Shown one piece after another: positions 25,330 through 34,193 of a stretch of DNA of 64,000 nucleotides. The notes beneath the pieces were generated by a model that ran no database searches, was not told the DNA's origin, and worked only from the letters and a program-made list of their open reading frames with translations. Numbering within the stretch: the stretch's first letter is position 1; every line of letters starts with the position of its first letter. Made by a program: the position numbers and the translations under genes. Source of the DNA: Hymenobacter sp. APR13. GTDB lineage: Bacteria; Bacteroidota; Bacteroidia; Cytophagales; Hymenobacteraceae. The stretch lies in assembly GCF_000737515.1 (NCBI RefSeq), contig NZ_CP006587.1, positions 4,707,001-4,771,000 on the forward strand, given 5' to 3'.

Positions 25330-26813
25330 TGCGGCGGTGGTTAAGGAGCCTGCGTGGCCGCCTGTCGGTGCTGTTTGCCGTGGTGCTGCTGGGCAGCACC
25401 GGGGCCTACGTGCTGCTGCTGTCGGAGGCGTCGGCCAAGTACGTGGCCGAGGTGATGCAACAGCGCAACCGGCCCCTGGCCGCCTCCGTGGCCCAGGTGC
25501 TGCGCATCGACGCGGCCACCAACGAAATTTCGCCCGAGGCCATCCGCGCGACGTTTGCCTCCGCCATGGTCATCAACCCCAACATCAAGCTCTATCTGCT
25601 GGGGCTGGATGGGCGCATCATGAACGCCTCGGCCGCGCCCAACGAGGTGAAGCTCACGCGGGTGCCCATGGCCCCGGTGCGGGCGTTTCTGGGCGGGCGG
25701 GCGCCTTTCCCGATTTTCGGGGCCGACCCGCGCCACCCCGGGCAGCCGCGGCCGTTTTCGGTGGCCCCGCTGCGCAGCAGCACCGGCGGCATCCACTGCT
25801 ACCTGTACGTGACGCTGGGTGAGGGACTGGCCCTGCCGGAGGCGGCGTCCATGCGCGAAAGCTACATCATGGGCCTGCTGCTGCGGGCGCTGGGCCTGGC
25901 CGTGGCGGCGGCCCTGCTCGTGGGGCTGGTGCTGATTTCGCTGCTCACCAAAGACCTGCGCCAGCTGCTGGCCGCCGTGCGCCGCCTGCAGGCCGGCGAC
26001 TACGCCGCCCGCGTGCCGGCCCCGCGCGGGGGCGACGAGCTGGCCGAGCTGGCCGGGGCGTTCAACGACATGGCCGCCCGCACCCAGGCGGCCGTGGCCT
26101 CGCTCCGGCAAACCGATGAGCTGCGGCGCGAGCTGGTGGCCAACATTTCCCACGACCTGCGCACGCCCCTGACCAGCATCGAAGGCTACGCCGAAACCAT
26201 TCTGCTCCGGCAGCACCTGCTCAGCGCGCAGGAGCAGCAGTCGTACATCCAGACCATCTTTAAGAACACCCAGAGTCTGAAGCGGCTGGTGTCGGAGCTG
26301 TTTGAGTTGAGCAAGCTCGAAGCCCGCCAGACGGTGCCGCAGCCCGAGCCGTTTTCGGTGCCCGAGCTGGTGCAGGACGTGGTGCTCAAGCTGCAGCCCG
26401 AAGCCCGGGCCCGCGGCATCACCCTGGGCCTAGCCTGCGCCCGCGCCGTGCCCTTCGCCTACGCCGACATCGGCCTGATGGAGCGGGTGCTGCAAAACCT
26501 GCTCGAAAACGCCCTGCGCTACACGCCGGCCGGGGGGAAGGTGCAGGTGGCCGTGGCCGCGCCGCCCGCGGGCACTGCCCGCATTCCGCTGCACATCCGC
26601 GACACCGGCCGCGGCATTTCCGCCGCCGACCTGCCCCACGTCTTCAACCGCTTCTACCGCTCCGACCAGGTGCGGGCCAAGAGCAAGGACGGCCTGGGTT
26701 TGGGGCTGGCCATTGCCCGCAAAATCGTGGAGCTGCACGAGGGCGACCTGGTGGTGAGCAGCCAGGAGGGCACCGGCACGTGCTTTTCGTTTTCGTTGCC
26801 GACGTGCCGGTAG
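25326..26813 (+). CDS. HAMP-domain sensor histidine kinase
   Basis: A 495-aa membrane kinase, partner of the response regulator with which it overlaps by 4 nt. It has TM1 near residues 12-32 (LSVLFAVVLLGSTGAYVLLL), a periplasmic sensor of about 140 aa, TM2 near 182-205, a HAMP domain, HisKA with NISHDLRTPLTSIEGYAE (phospho-His), and HATPase_c with NLLENALRYTP, IRDTGRGIS and GLGLGLAIARKIVELHEG. The sensor region has no ligand motif that I recognise. Neighbouring envelope proteins on both sides may be its targets. Confidence 0.93.
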   Translation: MMRRWLRSLRGRLSVLFAVVLLGSTGAYVLLLSEASAKYVAEVMQQRNRPLAASVAQVLRIDAATNEISPEAIRATFASAMVINPNIKLYLLGLDGRIMNASAAPNEVKLTRVPMAPVRAFLGGRAPFPIFGADPRHPGQPRPFSVAPLRSSTGGIHCYLYVTLGEGLALPEAASMRESYIMGLLLRALGLAVAAALLVGLVLISLLTKDLRQLLAAVRRLQAGDYAARVPAPRGGDELAELAGAFNDMAARTQAAVASLRQTDELRRELVANISHDLRTPLTSIEGYAETILLRQHLLSAQEQQSYIQTIFKNTQSLKRLVSELFELSKLEARQTVPQPEPFSVPELVQDVVLKLQPEARARGITLGLACARAVPFAYADIGLMERVLQNLLENALRYTPAGGKVQVAVAAPPAGTARIPLHIRDTGRGISAADLPHVFNRFYRSDQVRAKSKDGLGLGLAIARKIVELHEGDLVVSSQEGTGTCFSFSLPTCR

Positions 26814-26977
26814 GCGGGCCGCCGGTGCGACGCCGGCCCGGCCCCACGCCACCGCCTGAATGCGCCCGGGCCAGACAGTAAATAACCACCCGTTCCTTTT
26901 GCGCATAACCCGGCTCCGCTTGCGCATTCCCTGCTGGGCTGGCTTGATTAACCTGAACCTCTTGTACCCGAAAAAGC

Positions 26978-27643
26978 ATGCGTAGCACACCCAATATCCG
27001 GCCCGGCGCGGCCTTCTGCCTGTGGATAGCGTTCGGCGGCGCGGCGGCGCTGCCACCCCAGGCAGCCCAGGCCCAACGTACGCCGCCCCCTGCCCGGCAC
27101 GCCACGGTGATGGACCTGACGGGGGCCGTGGGCCCGACCCTGACCTACGCCTCGGCGGCGGCCTGGCGGCTGTGGGGCCTGGACCCGGGCGGGCGGTTTC
27201 AGGTAGGCGCGGGCCTGCGGGCCTCCCACTACTTCACGGATAGCTATGAGCTGGTCCGGCAGGCGGGTCCGGGGGAGGCTAGCCTTGGCGTGCTGGCCCC
27301 GCGCCTCTACTCGCTCAACGCGGCTTTCCACCTGCGGGCGCGGGTGGCGGGGCCCGTGCGCCTGGGCTTCAACCTCGACGCGGCGGGCCTGAGCTTCGGC
27401 CCCGATCGTAGCCCCACCGCGCCGGGCGGGCAGCTGCAGCCTACCCGGGGCAACCTGCTGCTGGGCGGCAGCCGCGACCGGGGCTCGCTCAACTCGGAGT
27501 TTTACCTGGCCGTGTCCCTGCCGCGGGGGCTGCAGCTGCGGGCGGGCTGGAGCCACATCGTTACAGGCCATGAGCGCGACGCCACCACCTACCACCGCTT
27601 CCACGACCTGGCCGCCCTGGGGCTGAGCTACACATTGCCCTGA
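26978..27643 (+). CDS. secreted outer-membrane-like protein, unknown function
   Basis: A 221-aa protein with a signal peptide (FCLWIAFGGAAALPPQAAQA) and a mature domain rich in Gly, Tyr and alternating hydrophobics (FQVGAGLRASHYFTDSYELV, FYLAVSLPRGLQLRAGWSHI) ending in LGLSYTLP, typical of small outer-membrane barrels in Bacteroidota. No homologous function comes to mind. It stands alone 164 nt after the kinase gene and could be a target of that two-component pair. Confidence 0.6.
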   Translation: MRSTPNIRPGAAFCLWIAFGGAAALPPQAAQAQRTPPPARHATVMDLTGAVGPTLTYASAAAWRLWGLDPGGRFQVGAGLRASHYFTDSYELVRQAGPGEASLGVLAPRLYSLNAAFHLRARVAGPVRLGFNLDAAGLSFGPDRSPTAPGGQLQPTRGNLLLGGSRDRGSLNSEFYLAVSLPRGLQLRAGWSHIVTGHERDATTYHRFHDLAALGLSYTLP

Positions 27644-27871
27644 AGCTCCCCTGCCGCCCTCCCCCCTCCCCTTCTGCAGCGGGTGGGGCCGGCAGGTGCC
27701 ACGCCGAACAGACGGCCAGTACTCAGGTTATCCCGGTGCTCGTTTTCCAGTCAGTGGGTTTCCAGTCACTCGATTTTCCGCACGGGCTACCCGACCGGCT
27801 GCTGCCTTTCTGGCACTAGGGTTTTTCAATCTCTACCTCTCTTTATCTGGTTTCTCCTTATTTCTTCGCCC

Positions 27872-28408
27872 ATGTTTCTTCTCCGTCCCGTGGTGGCCAA
27901 AGCCGCGCTGCTGCTCGCCCCCGTTGCCGGGCTGCTGGTCAGCAGCTGGAACCTCGACCCCAACTACACCATCAGGTTTGCGGGTAGCCGGGCTGAAGGC
28001 ACCTTCACGGGCCTGACGGCCGCCATCACCTACAACCCGGCTGATTTGAGCAGCGCCTTCATGCGCGTGACGGTGGACGCAGCCACCATCAAAACGGGGA
28101 ACTCTCTGAAAGACAAGCATGCCCGTGGGGAAGACTGGTTCGACGTGGCGACCTATCCAAAAATCTATTTTCAGTCGACGGAGTTTAGCCGCGTCGGCAG
28201 CGGCTATGCCGTGCGCGGCGACCTGACCCTGCACGGCGTAAAGAAGTCGGTGACCATTCCGTTTCAGTTCAGCCAGCAAGGCGATAAAGGCGTGTTCACC
28301 GGCCAGTTCAAGGTAAACCGCAAAGACTTCGGCATCAACGGCAACACGCTGGGCTTCACTGTGGGCGAGGAACTCGACGTCACGCTGCGGGTCCCGGTGA
28401 GGCGCTAG
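27872..28408 (+). CDS. YceI-family lipocalin-like protein
   Basis: A 178-aa protein with a signal-type N terminus (VVAKAALLLAPVAGLLVSSW) followed by a complete YceI domain: WNLDPNYTIRFAGSRAEGTF, IKTGNSLKDKHARGEDWFDV (matching the family D..rD.hL.s.dFfd pattern), YPKIYFQST, GDLTLHGVKKSVTIPFQF and KVNRKDFGI. YceI proteins are extracytoplasmic lipocalin-like barrels that bind isoprenoid lipids; the exact ligand here is unknown. The ATG at 27872 is preferred over the long upstream frame, which lacks any resemblance. The stop codon lies within a perfect hairpin. Confidence 0.88.
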   Translation: MFLLRPVVAKAALLLAPVAGLLVSSWNLDPNYTIRFAGSRAEGTFTGLTAAITYNPADLSSAFMRVTVDAATIKTGNSLKDKHARGEDWFDVATYPKIYFQSTEFSRVGSGYAVRGDLTLHGVKKSVTIPFQFSQQGDKGVFTGQFKVNRKDFGINGNTLGFTVGEELDVTLRVPVRR

Positions 28409-28425
28409 GGTAGCGCCTCACCGGG
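28393..28425 (+). terminator. terminator overlapping the yceI stop codon
   Basis: CCCGGTGAGGCGCT (28393-28406) pairs perfectly with AGCGCCTCACCGGG (28412-28425) around AGGGT, followed by TATTTTC. The 14-bp stem and T-rich tail fit a rho-independent terminator; the upstream arm includes the last codons and the first base of the TAG stop. Confidence 0.8.
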
Positions 28426-28650
28426 TATTTTCAGGCCCAGCCGGGCGAAATCGTTCCCAGGCCGCTCCGGGAAAAGCCGGCGACAAACCAGCTGCACCAC
28501 TCAGCATCTGGTAGCCCCAAACTAACAGGCCACAAAACAAGCTGCTTCCCACGTTGCGCAGCTTGCCGCCAACATTCGTTTAGCCGGTTTCCGGTCTGTG
28601 CTATCCTCTGCCCGCCCCGCCCCGCCTACTGACGCCGTGGCGGGCGCTCC

Positions 28651-29450
28651 GGTGTTATTGATGTTACCAGGTAACATTATCGTTCGCTTACTAGCTTAAG
28701 CATCTGCTTTTCAGCTATATATTTTTGAGAAACAATGCTGGCAGTTACCCGGCATTGTTTGCCTTGCCACCTGGCATCCTGGGTTATGGCCTACCCCGGC
28801 GCCGCGACGGTGACGTGCATATGCTCGCGAAGCCGCCCCACACAGGTCATCTTCCAAACTTCCGATTGGCGCCCCATCATGCTGCCAAAGTGGCCTGCTG
28901 AAACTGATAGGCAGGCTTCTCCAAAAATACCGGCATGGTCTACCTGGGCCTTGGGCGGCGAGTGCTGGTGTTATTCGTGTGAACGATATTACAGGTGTTA
29001 CCAAGTAGGTATTTCGCCTGACCTGCTTTGACACGCATAACATACATAATATCAATAACACTGGTAACACGCATAATATAAGCAATACTGGTAATACAAA
29101 AAGCAAGTATAAGAATCGTATTATCTGTATTATCTGTATTATCTGTATTATCTGTATTATCTGTATTATCTGTATTATCTGTATTATCTGTATTATCTGT
29201 ATTATCTGTATTATCTGTATTATCTGTATTATCTGTATTATCTGTATTATCTGTATTATCTGTATTATCTGTATTATCTGTATTACTGATGTACCTTATG
29301 TTACTGTAGTTATTGGTATTTCCAATGTTACTTGTGTTATTACAATCGACGTATTACCAAGGTTATCAGAGCTTATTAGCACGTGGTATTACTGGTGTTA
29401 CTCATACACATCCTGTATCTTAGTCAATACGAGTAATACGAGTAACATGA
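28651..29450 (+). repeat. 9-bp-phased array with 18 perfect tandem copies (putative centromere)
   Basis: The core, 29118-29279, is 18 perfect copies of GTATTATCT (equivalently TGTATTATC). On its left, 28.99-29.11 kb carries the motif on the minus strand in register (TGTATTACC, AGTATTGCT, TATATTATG, CGTGTTACC, AGTGTTATT, GATATTATG). On its right, degenerate plus-strand units continue (TGTATTACT, TATGTTACT, AATGTTACT, TGTGTTATT, AAGGTTATC). Outlying units occur at 28651-28668 and 28973-29008. All fit NNNRTTAYN, as does the array upstream of parA, so the likely role is binding of the ParA partner. Apparent reading frames through it are repeat artefacts. Confidence 0.75.
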
Positions 29451-29459
29451 TGACACTAT

Positions 29460-29979
29460 CCGACCATACTCCCCGATGCTAGAGGCGGCGACGCAACAAC
29501 CGTGGCCTCTTTTTTCCGGGTGGCTCCCGGGAGTAAGCGTTGGGAGTATTCCCTGGAAGCCCACAGGCAGAACCTGCCTCCGGAAGCGGTACTCTCAATC
29601 TGCACCGGCGGCTTCGGCCGGCTGGCGGCCCGGCCCAGGTTATGGGGCCGGCCGCCAACTTCGGGCCTCTACGGCGCGCCTGTCTGGCCGCCGTAGAGGC
29701 CCCGCGTCCCCGCCGATCTGGCCGCGGTAGGGTAGGAGTGAGACCCGGGTCGGCCCGACCGGCACTCAGCGCCAACCGGGGTGGCGTCCCAGGCGGCGGG
29801 GGCAGTTGCAGCCACGTGTTCCTGGAACTGCCTCCGGCCACCCAGGCGGCCATGCTGAGTTAGCCGCGCACCATACGCCGGAGCTGGTGCTCTGAGCCCG
29901 GGAAGCCGGCCATGCCGCAGCAGAACAGCAGCTTGGTGCCGGTCGGGTAGGGGAGGAGCCCACCTGGGGCAGGATAGGA
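29460..29979. other. GC-rich non-coding stretch left of the second origin
   Basis: No family-like coding frame is visible. The minus-strand string TGTKLLFCCGMAGFPGSEHQ (about 29880-29950) looks protein-like and may be a gene scrap, but I cannot name it. The stretch contains the perfect hairpin at 29663-29702. Confidence 0.35.
29663..29702. repeat. perfect 14-bp hairpin between array and origin
   Basis: GGGCCTCTACGGCG (29663-29676) is an exact complement of CGCCGTAGAGGCCC (29689-29702) around a 12-nt loop. It stands in a non-coding stretch with no adjacent gene end, so an ordinary terminator role is unlikely. It could be a single-strand origin, a nick/transfer site or a recombination site; the sequence alone does not decide. 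Confidence 0.6.
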
Positions 29980-30064
29980 GTGCCATTTTTCACGTAGATG
30001 AATGGCCGCCCGCCTTGGGCCTGCATCAGACACCCCGGAAAGGGGAGTGCCATTTTTCACGTAG
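29980..30064 (-). repeat. two inverted iterons of the second replicon
   Basis: GTGCCATTTTTCACGTAG occurs at 29980-29997 and 30047-30064, exact complements of the iteron CTACGTGAAAAATGGCAC found in direct orientation at 30301-30534. They lie about 240-320 nt from the main array and probably allow looping or handcuffing by the initiator. Confidence 0.8.
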
Positions 30065-30300
30065 ATGCCCGGAGAGATCATACAATCAGCGCCGTACGCG
30101 CCGCCGGCTCCCTCCCGAGGTGCGAAGCACCCCCTTAAAAGCCTTGCTACACGCCCCGTTTGCGGGTTTTTTGCTGAGCCACCGACAAGGCTTTTTTTCA
30201 AAAAAAATCAGAGCCCTCTTCTGTCTTCTAAGCTATTCTAATACTATTCTATATTCAGGGAGGCGTAACTTATTGATAGACAATTATTTGCAGCGGTTAT

Positions 30301-30534
30301 CTACGTGAAAAATGGCACTCTGCTGCGTGAAAAATGGCACCATCTACGTGAAAAACGGCACCATCTACGTGAAAAACGGCACTCTGCTGCGTGAAAAATG
30401 GCACCATCTACGTGAAAAATGGCACTCCGCCCCAAACCCACCCCGTTCCGGCCGGTGAGGCGGCGCATCTACGTGAAAAATGGCACCCTGCCGGCAGGCC
30501 ACCCGCCCGGAGGCATCTGCGTGAAAAATGGCAC
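30301..30534 (+). repeat. iteron array of the second Rep replicon
   Basis: Eight direct copies of CTACGTGAAAAATGGCAC (variants CTGCGTG and AAACGG) start at 30301, 30323, 30344, 30365, 30387, 30408, 30469 and 30517; the first six are spaced 21-22 bp. AT-rich DNA at 30190-30300 precedes them. A half-site in inverted orientation (ATTTTCACGTAGAT, 30563-30576) lies in front of the rep start and could be its operator. These repeats share only a loose pattern with the first replicon's iterons. Confidence 0.9.
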
Positions 30535-30620
30535 TCCGGATTCTTTGCGTGAACTATGTCGGATTTTCACGTAGATCCGGCTATATTGGTCACGTATTCC
30601 GTCTATCGTTCGTGTTGCCT

Positions 30621-31661
30621 ATGCAGCCTGCCCTACCCGTTCCGCCCCAGTACCCGCGCGCCTACCAGGCCAACGCTTTGGTGCGGGCCCCGCTCAAGCT
30701 CACGCACATCGAGGCCCGCATCTTTGCGCTGGCCCTGGGCTGCATTCACCAGGACCAGACCGAGCTGCCCGGCATCGCTATTCCGCTGAGCCGGGTGATG
30801 ACCCAGAAAAAGGGCGGCAGCGTGTACGAAACCATCCGCGACGCCTGCCGCAGCCTGATGTCCAAGGTGGTCAGCATTGAGACGCAGACTGGCAACAAGA
30901 AGCGGTTTACGGCCTACTCCATCATCAGCTACATCGACCTGAACGAGGGCACGGGCTTTCTGACCGGCAACTTCGCCCCCGAAATCAAGCCCTTCCTGCT
31001 GCAGCTGGCTGAGCAGTACACGCACGTGGAAATCGAGAGCCTGCTGACGCTCAAGTCGGCCCACGCGCACCGCCTGTTCTGGCTGCTCAAGTCCTGGGAC
31101 GACGTGGGGCTATGGGAGGTGGAGTTCGATGTGCTGCGCAAGCAGGTGCTCGGCGACGACAACGACGTCACCTACACGCTCTTCTACGACTTCAAGCGCT
31201 ACGTACTCGAGCCGGCCCTGCGCGAGCTGCACTCGCTGGGCTGGAGCGTGGTGTACGAGCCCATCAAAGAGGGCAAGAAGGTGCAGGCTATCCGCTTCAC
31301 GATTCCGCAGGCGCTGGCCAAACTCGGTGACGACGGGATGGTGGTGCCGGCCAAACCCACCTCTGTAGCGCGTTCTAAGGCCCCTCAGGAGCAGATGAGC
31401 CTCATGCTGGATGCGGAGCTGCCTACGCTGCAGCAGCGCATCGTCACGCGCCTGCAAAAGCTTAAGCTCACGGCCCCGCAGATCCAGCACGTGCTGGGCT
31501 TCATCGGCGACGACGAAACGCTGATGGCAAAGCTCATGAAAGCCACCCACCCGTTGCTGCGCGACTTCGAGGCCGGCAACAAGGTGTTCGACAACCTGGG
31601 GGGCGCCACCGTGAACCTGCTCAAATCAGAGTTTACGGGCCTCTACGCCAGCCTGAAGTAG
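30621..31661 (+). CDS. replication initiation protein, Rep_3 family (second replicon)
   Basis: A 346-aa initiator with the same layout as the first Rep: YPRAYQANALVRAPLKLTHI, EARIFALALGCIHQDQTELP, KSAHAHRLFWLLKSWDDVGL and TLFYDFKRYVLEPALRELHS, then a tail with LPTLQQRIVTRLQKLKLTAP. The ATG at 30621 is used because the frame upstream runs through the iterons. The two Reps are clearly related over their full length but differ at many positions, and each lies next to its own iterons, so they can probably act without cross-talk. Two such modules on one molecule point to a fused plasmid. Confidence 0.9.
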   Translation: MQPALPVPPQYPRAYQANALVRAPLKLTHIEARIFALALGCIHQDQTELPGIAIPLSRVMTQKKGGSVYETIRDACRSLMSKVVSIETQTGNKKRFTAYSIISYIDLNEGTGFLTGNFAPEIKPFLLQLAEQYTHVEIESLLTLKSAHAHRLFWLLKSWDDVGLWEVEFDVLRKQVLGDDNDVTYTLFYDFKRYVLEPALRELHSLGWSVVYEPIKEGKKVQAIRFTIPQALAKLGDDGMVVPAKPTSVARSKAPQEQMSLMLDAELPTLQQRIVTRLQKLKLTAPQIQHVLGFIGDDETLMAKLMKATHPLLRDFEAGNKVFDNLGGATVNLLKSEFTGLYASLK

Positions 31662-31940
31662 CAGCCCCAGGCTGCTTTTAGGGCCGTTTATGCCCACTCC
31701 ACGCCCGGCCGCAGCCAGGCCTGGGGGGCGGCCTCGGGGCTGCCGGGCACGGGCTGGTAGTGGTAGGGCTACTCACATTGGGGCAGAAGGCTCATCAGAA
31801 TACTCTCGGTGCGGCCGCCGGTTTCCAGCGCCGCCGTCGGCGGCTTCGACGGTGGCCCGGGCAGTGGTGGCGTCCGGAGCCGCGGCAAGCGAAGTAGTCA
31901 TTGGAAAGAAATCAGCCGGCCGTGGGGCCGGAAGCCCGTT
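31662..31940. other. gene scrap between rep and universal stress protein
   Basis: On the minus strand two short frames read LETGGRTESILMSLLPQCE and then PYHYQPVPGSPEAAPQAWLR followed by PGVEWA, separated by a stop codon. They look like the end of a degraded gene whose beginning is near 31902 (MTTSLAAAPDATTARATVEA in a neighbouring frame). I cannot identify the family. Confidence 0.3.
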
Positions 31941-32819
31941 TTAAAAAGAGAGCATGATGGGTTCGGCGGCGGCCTGCAGCAGGCCGCATTGGGCGCAGCG
32001 GGCGGCCGAGGGCTGCCGGCTCAGCGGCAGCAGCAGCACCGGCACGCGCTGATGGTAGGCGGCAGTGAGGCGGTAGTGGGGGCTGAAGTAGCGGCGGGTC
32101 AGGCAGCCGTCGGTGGTGCCCAGCACCAGCAGCTGGGCCTGCCGCTGCTCACCAAACTCGCTGAAGTCTTCCAGCAGGTCTTCTTCCGGCAGCAGGTGGG
32201 GCGTGGCGTCGGGCAGCAGGCTGGCGGCCAGTTGCAGGGCCCGCTGGGCGGCGGGCCAGTCGCGACGGTCGGGGGCGTAGAACTGCACCAGATCGAAGTG
32301 CGCGCCGGCGGCCCGGGTGAGGGCAGCCACGCGGGGCAGCCACTGGGTGGCGTCGAGGCGGTCGAAGTCAGCCCCGAAGACCACCCGGCCGGCCAGCTCG
32401 TGATGGCCGGGCGGCACGAGCAGCACCGGGCAGCTCACCAGCTCGGGCAGCTGGGCCAGGGGCTGGTGGGCGGCCCTGGCGGCGGCGCAGTCGCTGAGGG
32501 TGAGGCCGGCCACCACCAGGTCGGCCTGGTAGCCGTTCACCAGCACCTGCAGGCCCTCGGGCAGCGGCTCGGAGCAGAGGTGGTAGTGGTAGCTGATGCG
32601 GCGGCCGTTCTGGCGGGTGAGCTGCTGGTAGCGCAGGCGCTCGGCCAGGGCCATGAGGCGCTGCAGGGCGTTTGCCTGGCGCTCGGGGTGCAAGTGGACT
32701 TCGGTGGTGGCCTGCACCAGCACAATGTCGGCCCCCAGGCGCAGGGCCAGCTTGTTGGCGTAGCGCAGGGCGTTTTCGGAGGCGGGCGTGAAATCGATGG
32801 GAACCAGTAGCGTAGGCAT
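31941..32819 (-). CDS. universal stress protein with two UspA domains
   Basis: A 292-aa cytosolic protein with tandem UspA folds. The first opens with TLLVPIDFTPASENALRYAN and KLALRLGADIVLVQATTEVH; the second with LVSCPVLLVPPGHHELAGRV and VFGADFDRLDATQWLPRVAA, ending VPVLLLPLSR. The nucleotide-binding glycine motif (G-x2-G-x9-G) is not clear in either half, so the protein may not bind ATP. A short Cys pair (ARCAQCG) lies near the C terminus. It lies directly downstream of the cbb3 accessory genes; such proteins are common beside microaerobic genes. Confidence 0.85.
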   Translation of the reverse strand: MPTLLVPIDFTPASENALRYANKLALRLGADIVLVQATTEVHLHPERQANALQRLMALAERLRYQQLTRQNGRRISYHYHLCSEPLPEGLQVLVNGYQADLVVAGLTLSDCAAARAAHQPLAQLPELVSCPVLLVPPGHHELAGRVVFGADFDRLDATQWLPRVAALTRAAGAHFDLVQFYAPDRRDWPAAQRALQLAASLLPDATPHLLPEEDLLEDFSEFGEQRQAQLLVLGTTDGCLTRRYFSPHYRLTAAYHQRVPVLLLPLSRQPSAARCAQCGLLQAAAEPIMLSF

Positions 32820-32871
32820 GGTTGGAGAAAGGCTAGCAGTGAAAATCAGACGTCAGGGGTACCCGGGCAGC

Positions 32872-33621
32872 TCAGGGCTGCTTCACCTGGCCGCCGCAGT
32901 AGTGCACCGAAGTCGGCTGGCCGGCGCGGGGCGGCCGCCGGGCTGTCAGCACCGGGCTCAGCCGGGGGCTCAGGTACGGGATGCCCAGCCCCAGCCCGCG
33001 CAGAATAAACAGCCCCGCCATGCCCAGCGCCAGCACCGGCACGGCCCGGCGCAGGCGGCCCCGCCACGGCCAGGGCACCAGCTGCCCGCTCAGCGACAAA
33101 GCCAGCATGAGCGGCAGCGTACCAAGCCCGAACAGGGCCATGTAGGCCGCGCCGGCCGCCGCGCCCGGCACGCTCAGGGCGCCGGCCAGGGCCAGGTACA
33201 CCAGGCCGCAGGGCAGCAGCCCGTTCAGCACCCCGGTGGCAAAAAGCGCCCCCAGCGCCGGCTGCTGGTAGTAGTAGGCGAGCCGGCGCTTCACTGCGCT
33301 CAGCACGGCGGCCAGGCCCAGGGCGGCCGCCGCCCGTGCCTGCCACTGCTCGGGCACGGCCACCAGCAGCAGCAGCAGCCCCCCCGACAGCAGCGAGAGG
33401 CCTTGCTGCCAGCCTGCCAGCTGCAGGCCCTGGCCCAGCGCCCCCACGGCCGCGCCCAGCAGGGCGTAGGTGCTCAGGCGGCCCAGGTGGTAGAGCAGCC
33501 GCCCGGCCACGTAGCGGCCCCGCGGCCCGCCCGCGCCCGGCAGCGCCAGGGCAATGGCCCCGCACATGCCCACGCAGTGAAAGCTGCCCAGCAATCCAAA
33601 CAAGAAACCGGCCCAGAGCAT
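32872..33621 (-). CDS. SafE-like integral membrane protein (sulfite exporter TauE/SafE family)
   Basis: A 249-aa membrane protein with about six to seven helices. It begins MLWAGFLFGLLGSFHCVGMC with the HCxGMCG motif that characterises the cbb3-linked branch (often named CcoS-associated or DsbD-like), and ends with GLFILRGLGLGIPYLSPRLS. In cbb3 clusters it is thought to help copper delivery or thiol chemistry during oxidase assembly. It lies 61 nt after the fixH-like gene on the same strand. The motif Cys/His residues would suit copper binding (inference). Confidence 0.82.
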   Translation of the reverse strand: MLWAGFLFGLLGSFHCVGMCGAIALALPGAGGPRGRYVAGRLLYHLGRLSTYALLGAAVGALGQGLQLAGWQQGLSLLSGGLLLLLVAVPEQWQARAAAALGLAAVLSAVKRRLAYYYQQPALGALFATGVLNGLLPCGLVYLALAGALSVPGAAAGAAYMALFGLGTLPLMLALSLSGQLVPWPWRGRLRRAVPVLALGMAGLFILRGLGLGIPYLSPRLSPVLTARRPPRAGQPTSVHYCGGQVKQP

Positions 33622-33682
33622 GCGGTGAGGTGAGAAATGGTGAGGGGGAATTGGTGAGGTATGGTTTCGGGGCGCGTCGCGC

Positions 33683-34156
33683 CTACTCTACCGTCAGCTC
33701 TTTTTCCAGGAAGTAGGCCTGGCCGGCGGCGGTGAAGTCGAGGCGCAGGCGCCAGAGGCCGGGGCGCAGGGCGCGGGTGCTCAGGGTTTGCTGCGGGGGC
33801 TGGCCGGCGGGCGCAAAGGGCAGGCGCAAGTCCAGGCGCTGGTCGGAAGGGCGGAAGAACTGCAGGGTGCCCTGCACCGGCTGGCCGGCCAGGGCCGGGG
33901 GCAGCGTGAGCTGCAGGCGGCGGGCGGCGGCCTCGAAGTGAATCCGGACCGGGGCGGGCAGGGCGGCCGTGCGGGCCACGGCGTCCAGGCGCTGCTGGAA
34001 GCGCAGCTCCTGCTGGTAGTAGTCGGGGCTTACCAGGTCCACGCTGGTGCGCAGGGCCTGCTGCACCATGGTGCCGATGTAGGCGGCAAACAGCACGAAC
34101 GTGGCCACGATGGCGTGGGGCCAGAGGTTGCGCCGGGGGGAGGTGGGAGGTGCCAT
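33683..34156 (-). CDS. fixH: FixH-family cbb3 oxidase assembly protein
   Basis: A 157-aa protein with one N-terminal membrane helix (PHAIVATFVLFAAYIGTMVQ) followed by DLVSPDYYQQELRFQQRLDA, the signature region of FixH/CcoH, and a periplasmic beta-sandwich of about 90 aa (QGTLQFFRPSDQRLDLRLPF, GLWRLRLDFTAAGQAYFLEK). FixH helps assemble or stabilise the cbb3 oxidase. It lies 37 nt downstream of ccoG. Length is as expected for Bacteroidota members. Confidence 0.88.
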   Translation of the reverse strand: MAPPTSPRRNLWPHAIVATFVLFAAYIGTMVQQALRTSVDLVSPDYYQQELRFQQRLDAVARTAALPAPVRIHFEAAARRLQLTLPPALAGQPVQGTLQFFRPSDQRLDLRLPFAPAGQPPQQTLSTRALRPGLWRLRLDFTAAGQAYFLEKELTVE

Positions 34157-34193
34157 GAGGGGTGCGAAAAAGAGAGCCTTACAAACCCGGCCG

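Noticed and set aside
29118..29279. Tandem repeat considered as CRISPR array or as coding repeat (VLPVLLIL-type peptide on the minus strand)
   Set aside because: Units are 9 bp with no spacers and no cas genes; the peptide is a by-product of the repeat and the frame has no other support.
32847..32861. CAGACGTCAG-like string upstream of the universal stress protein gene as a fifth Crp-type site
   Set aside because: Spacing between half-sites does not match TGAC-N4-GTCA.
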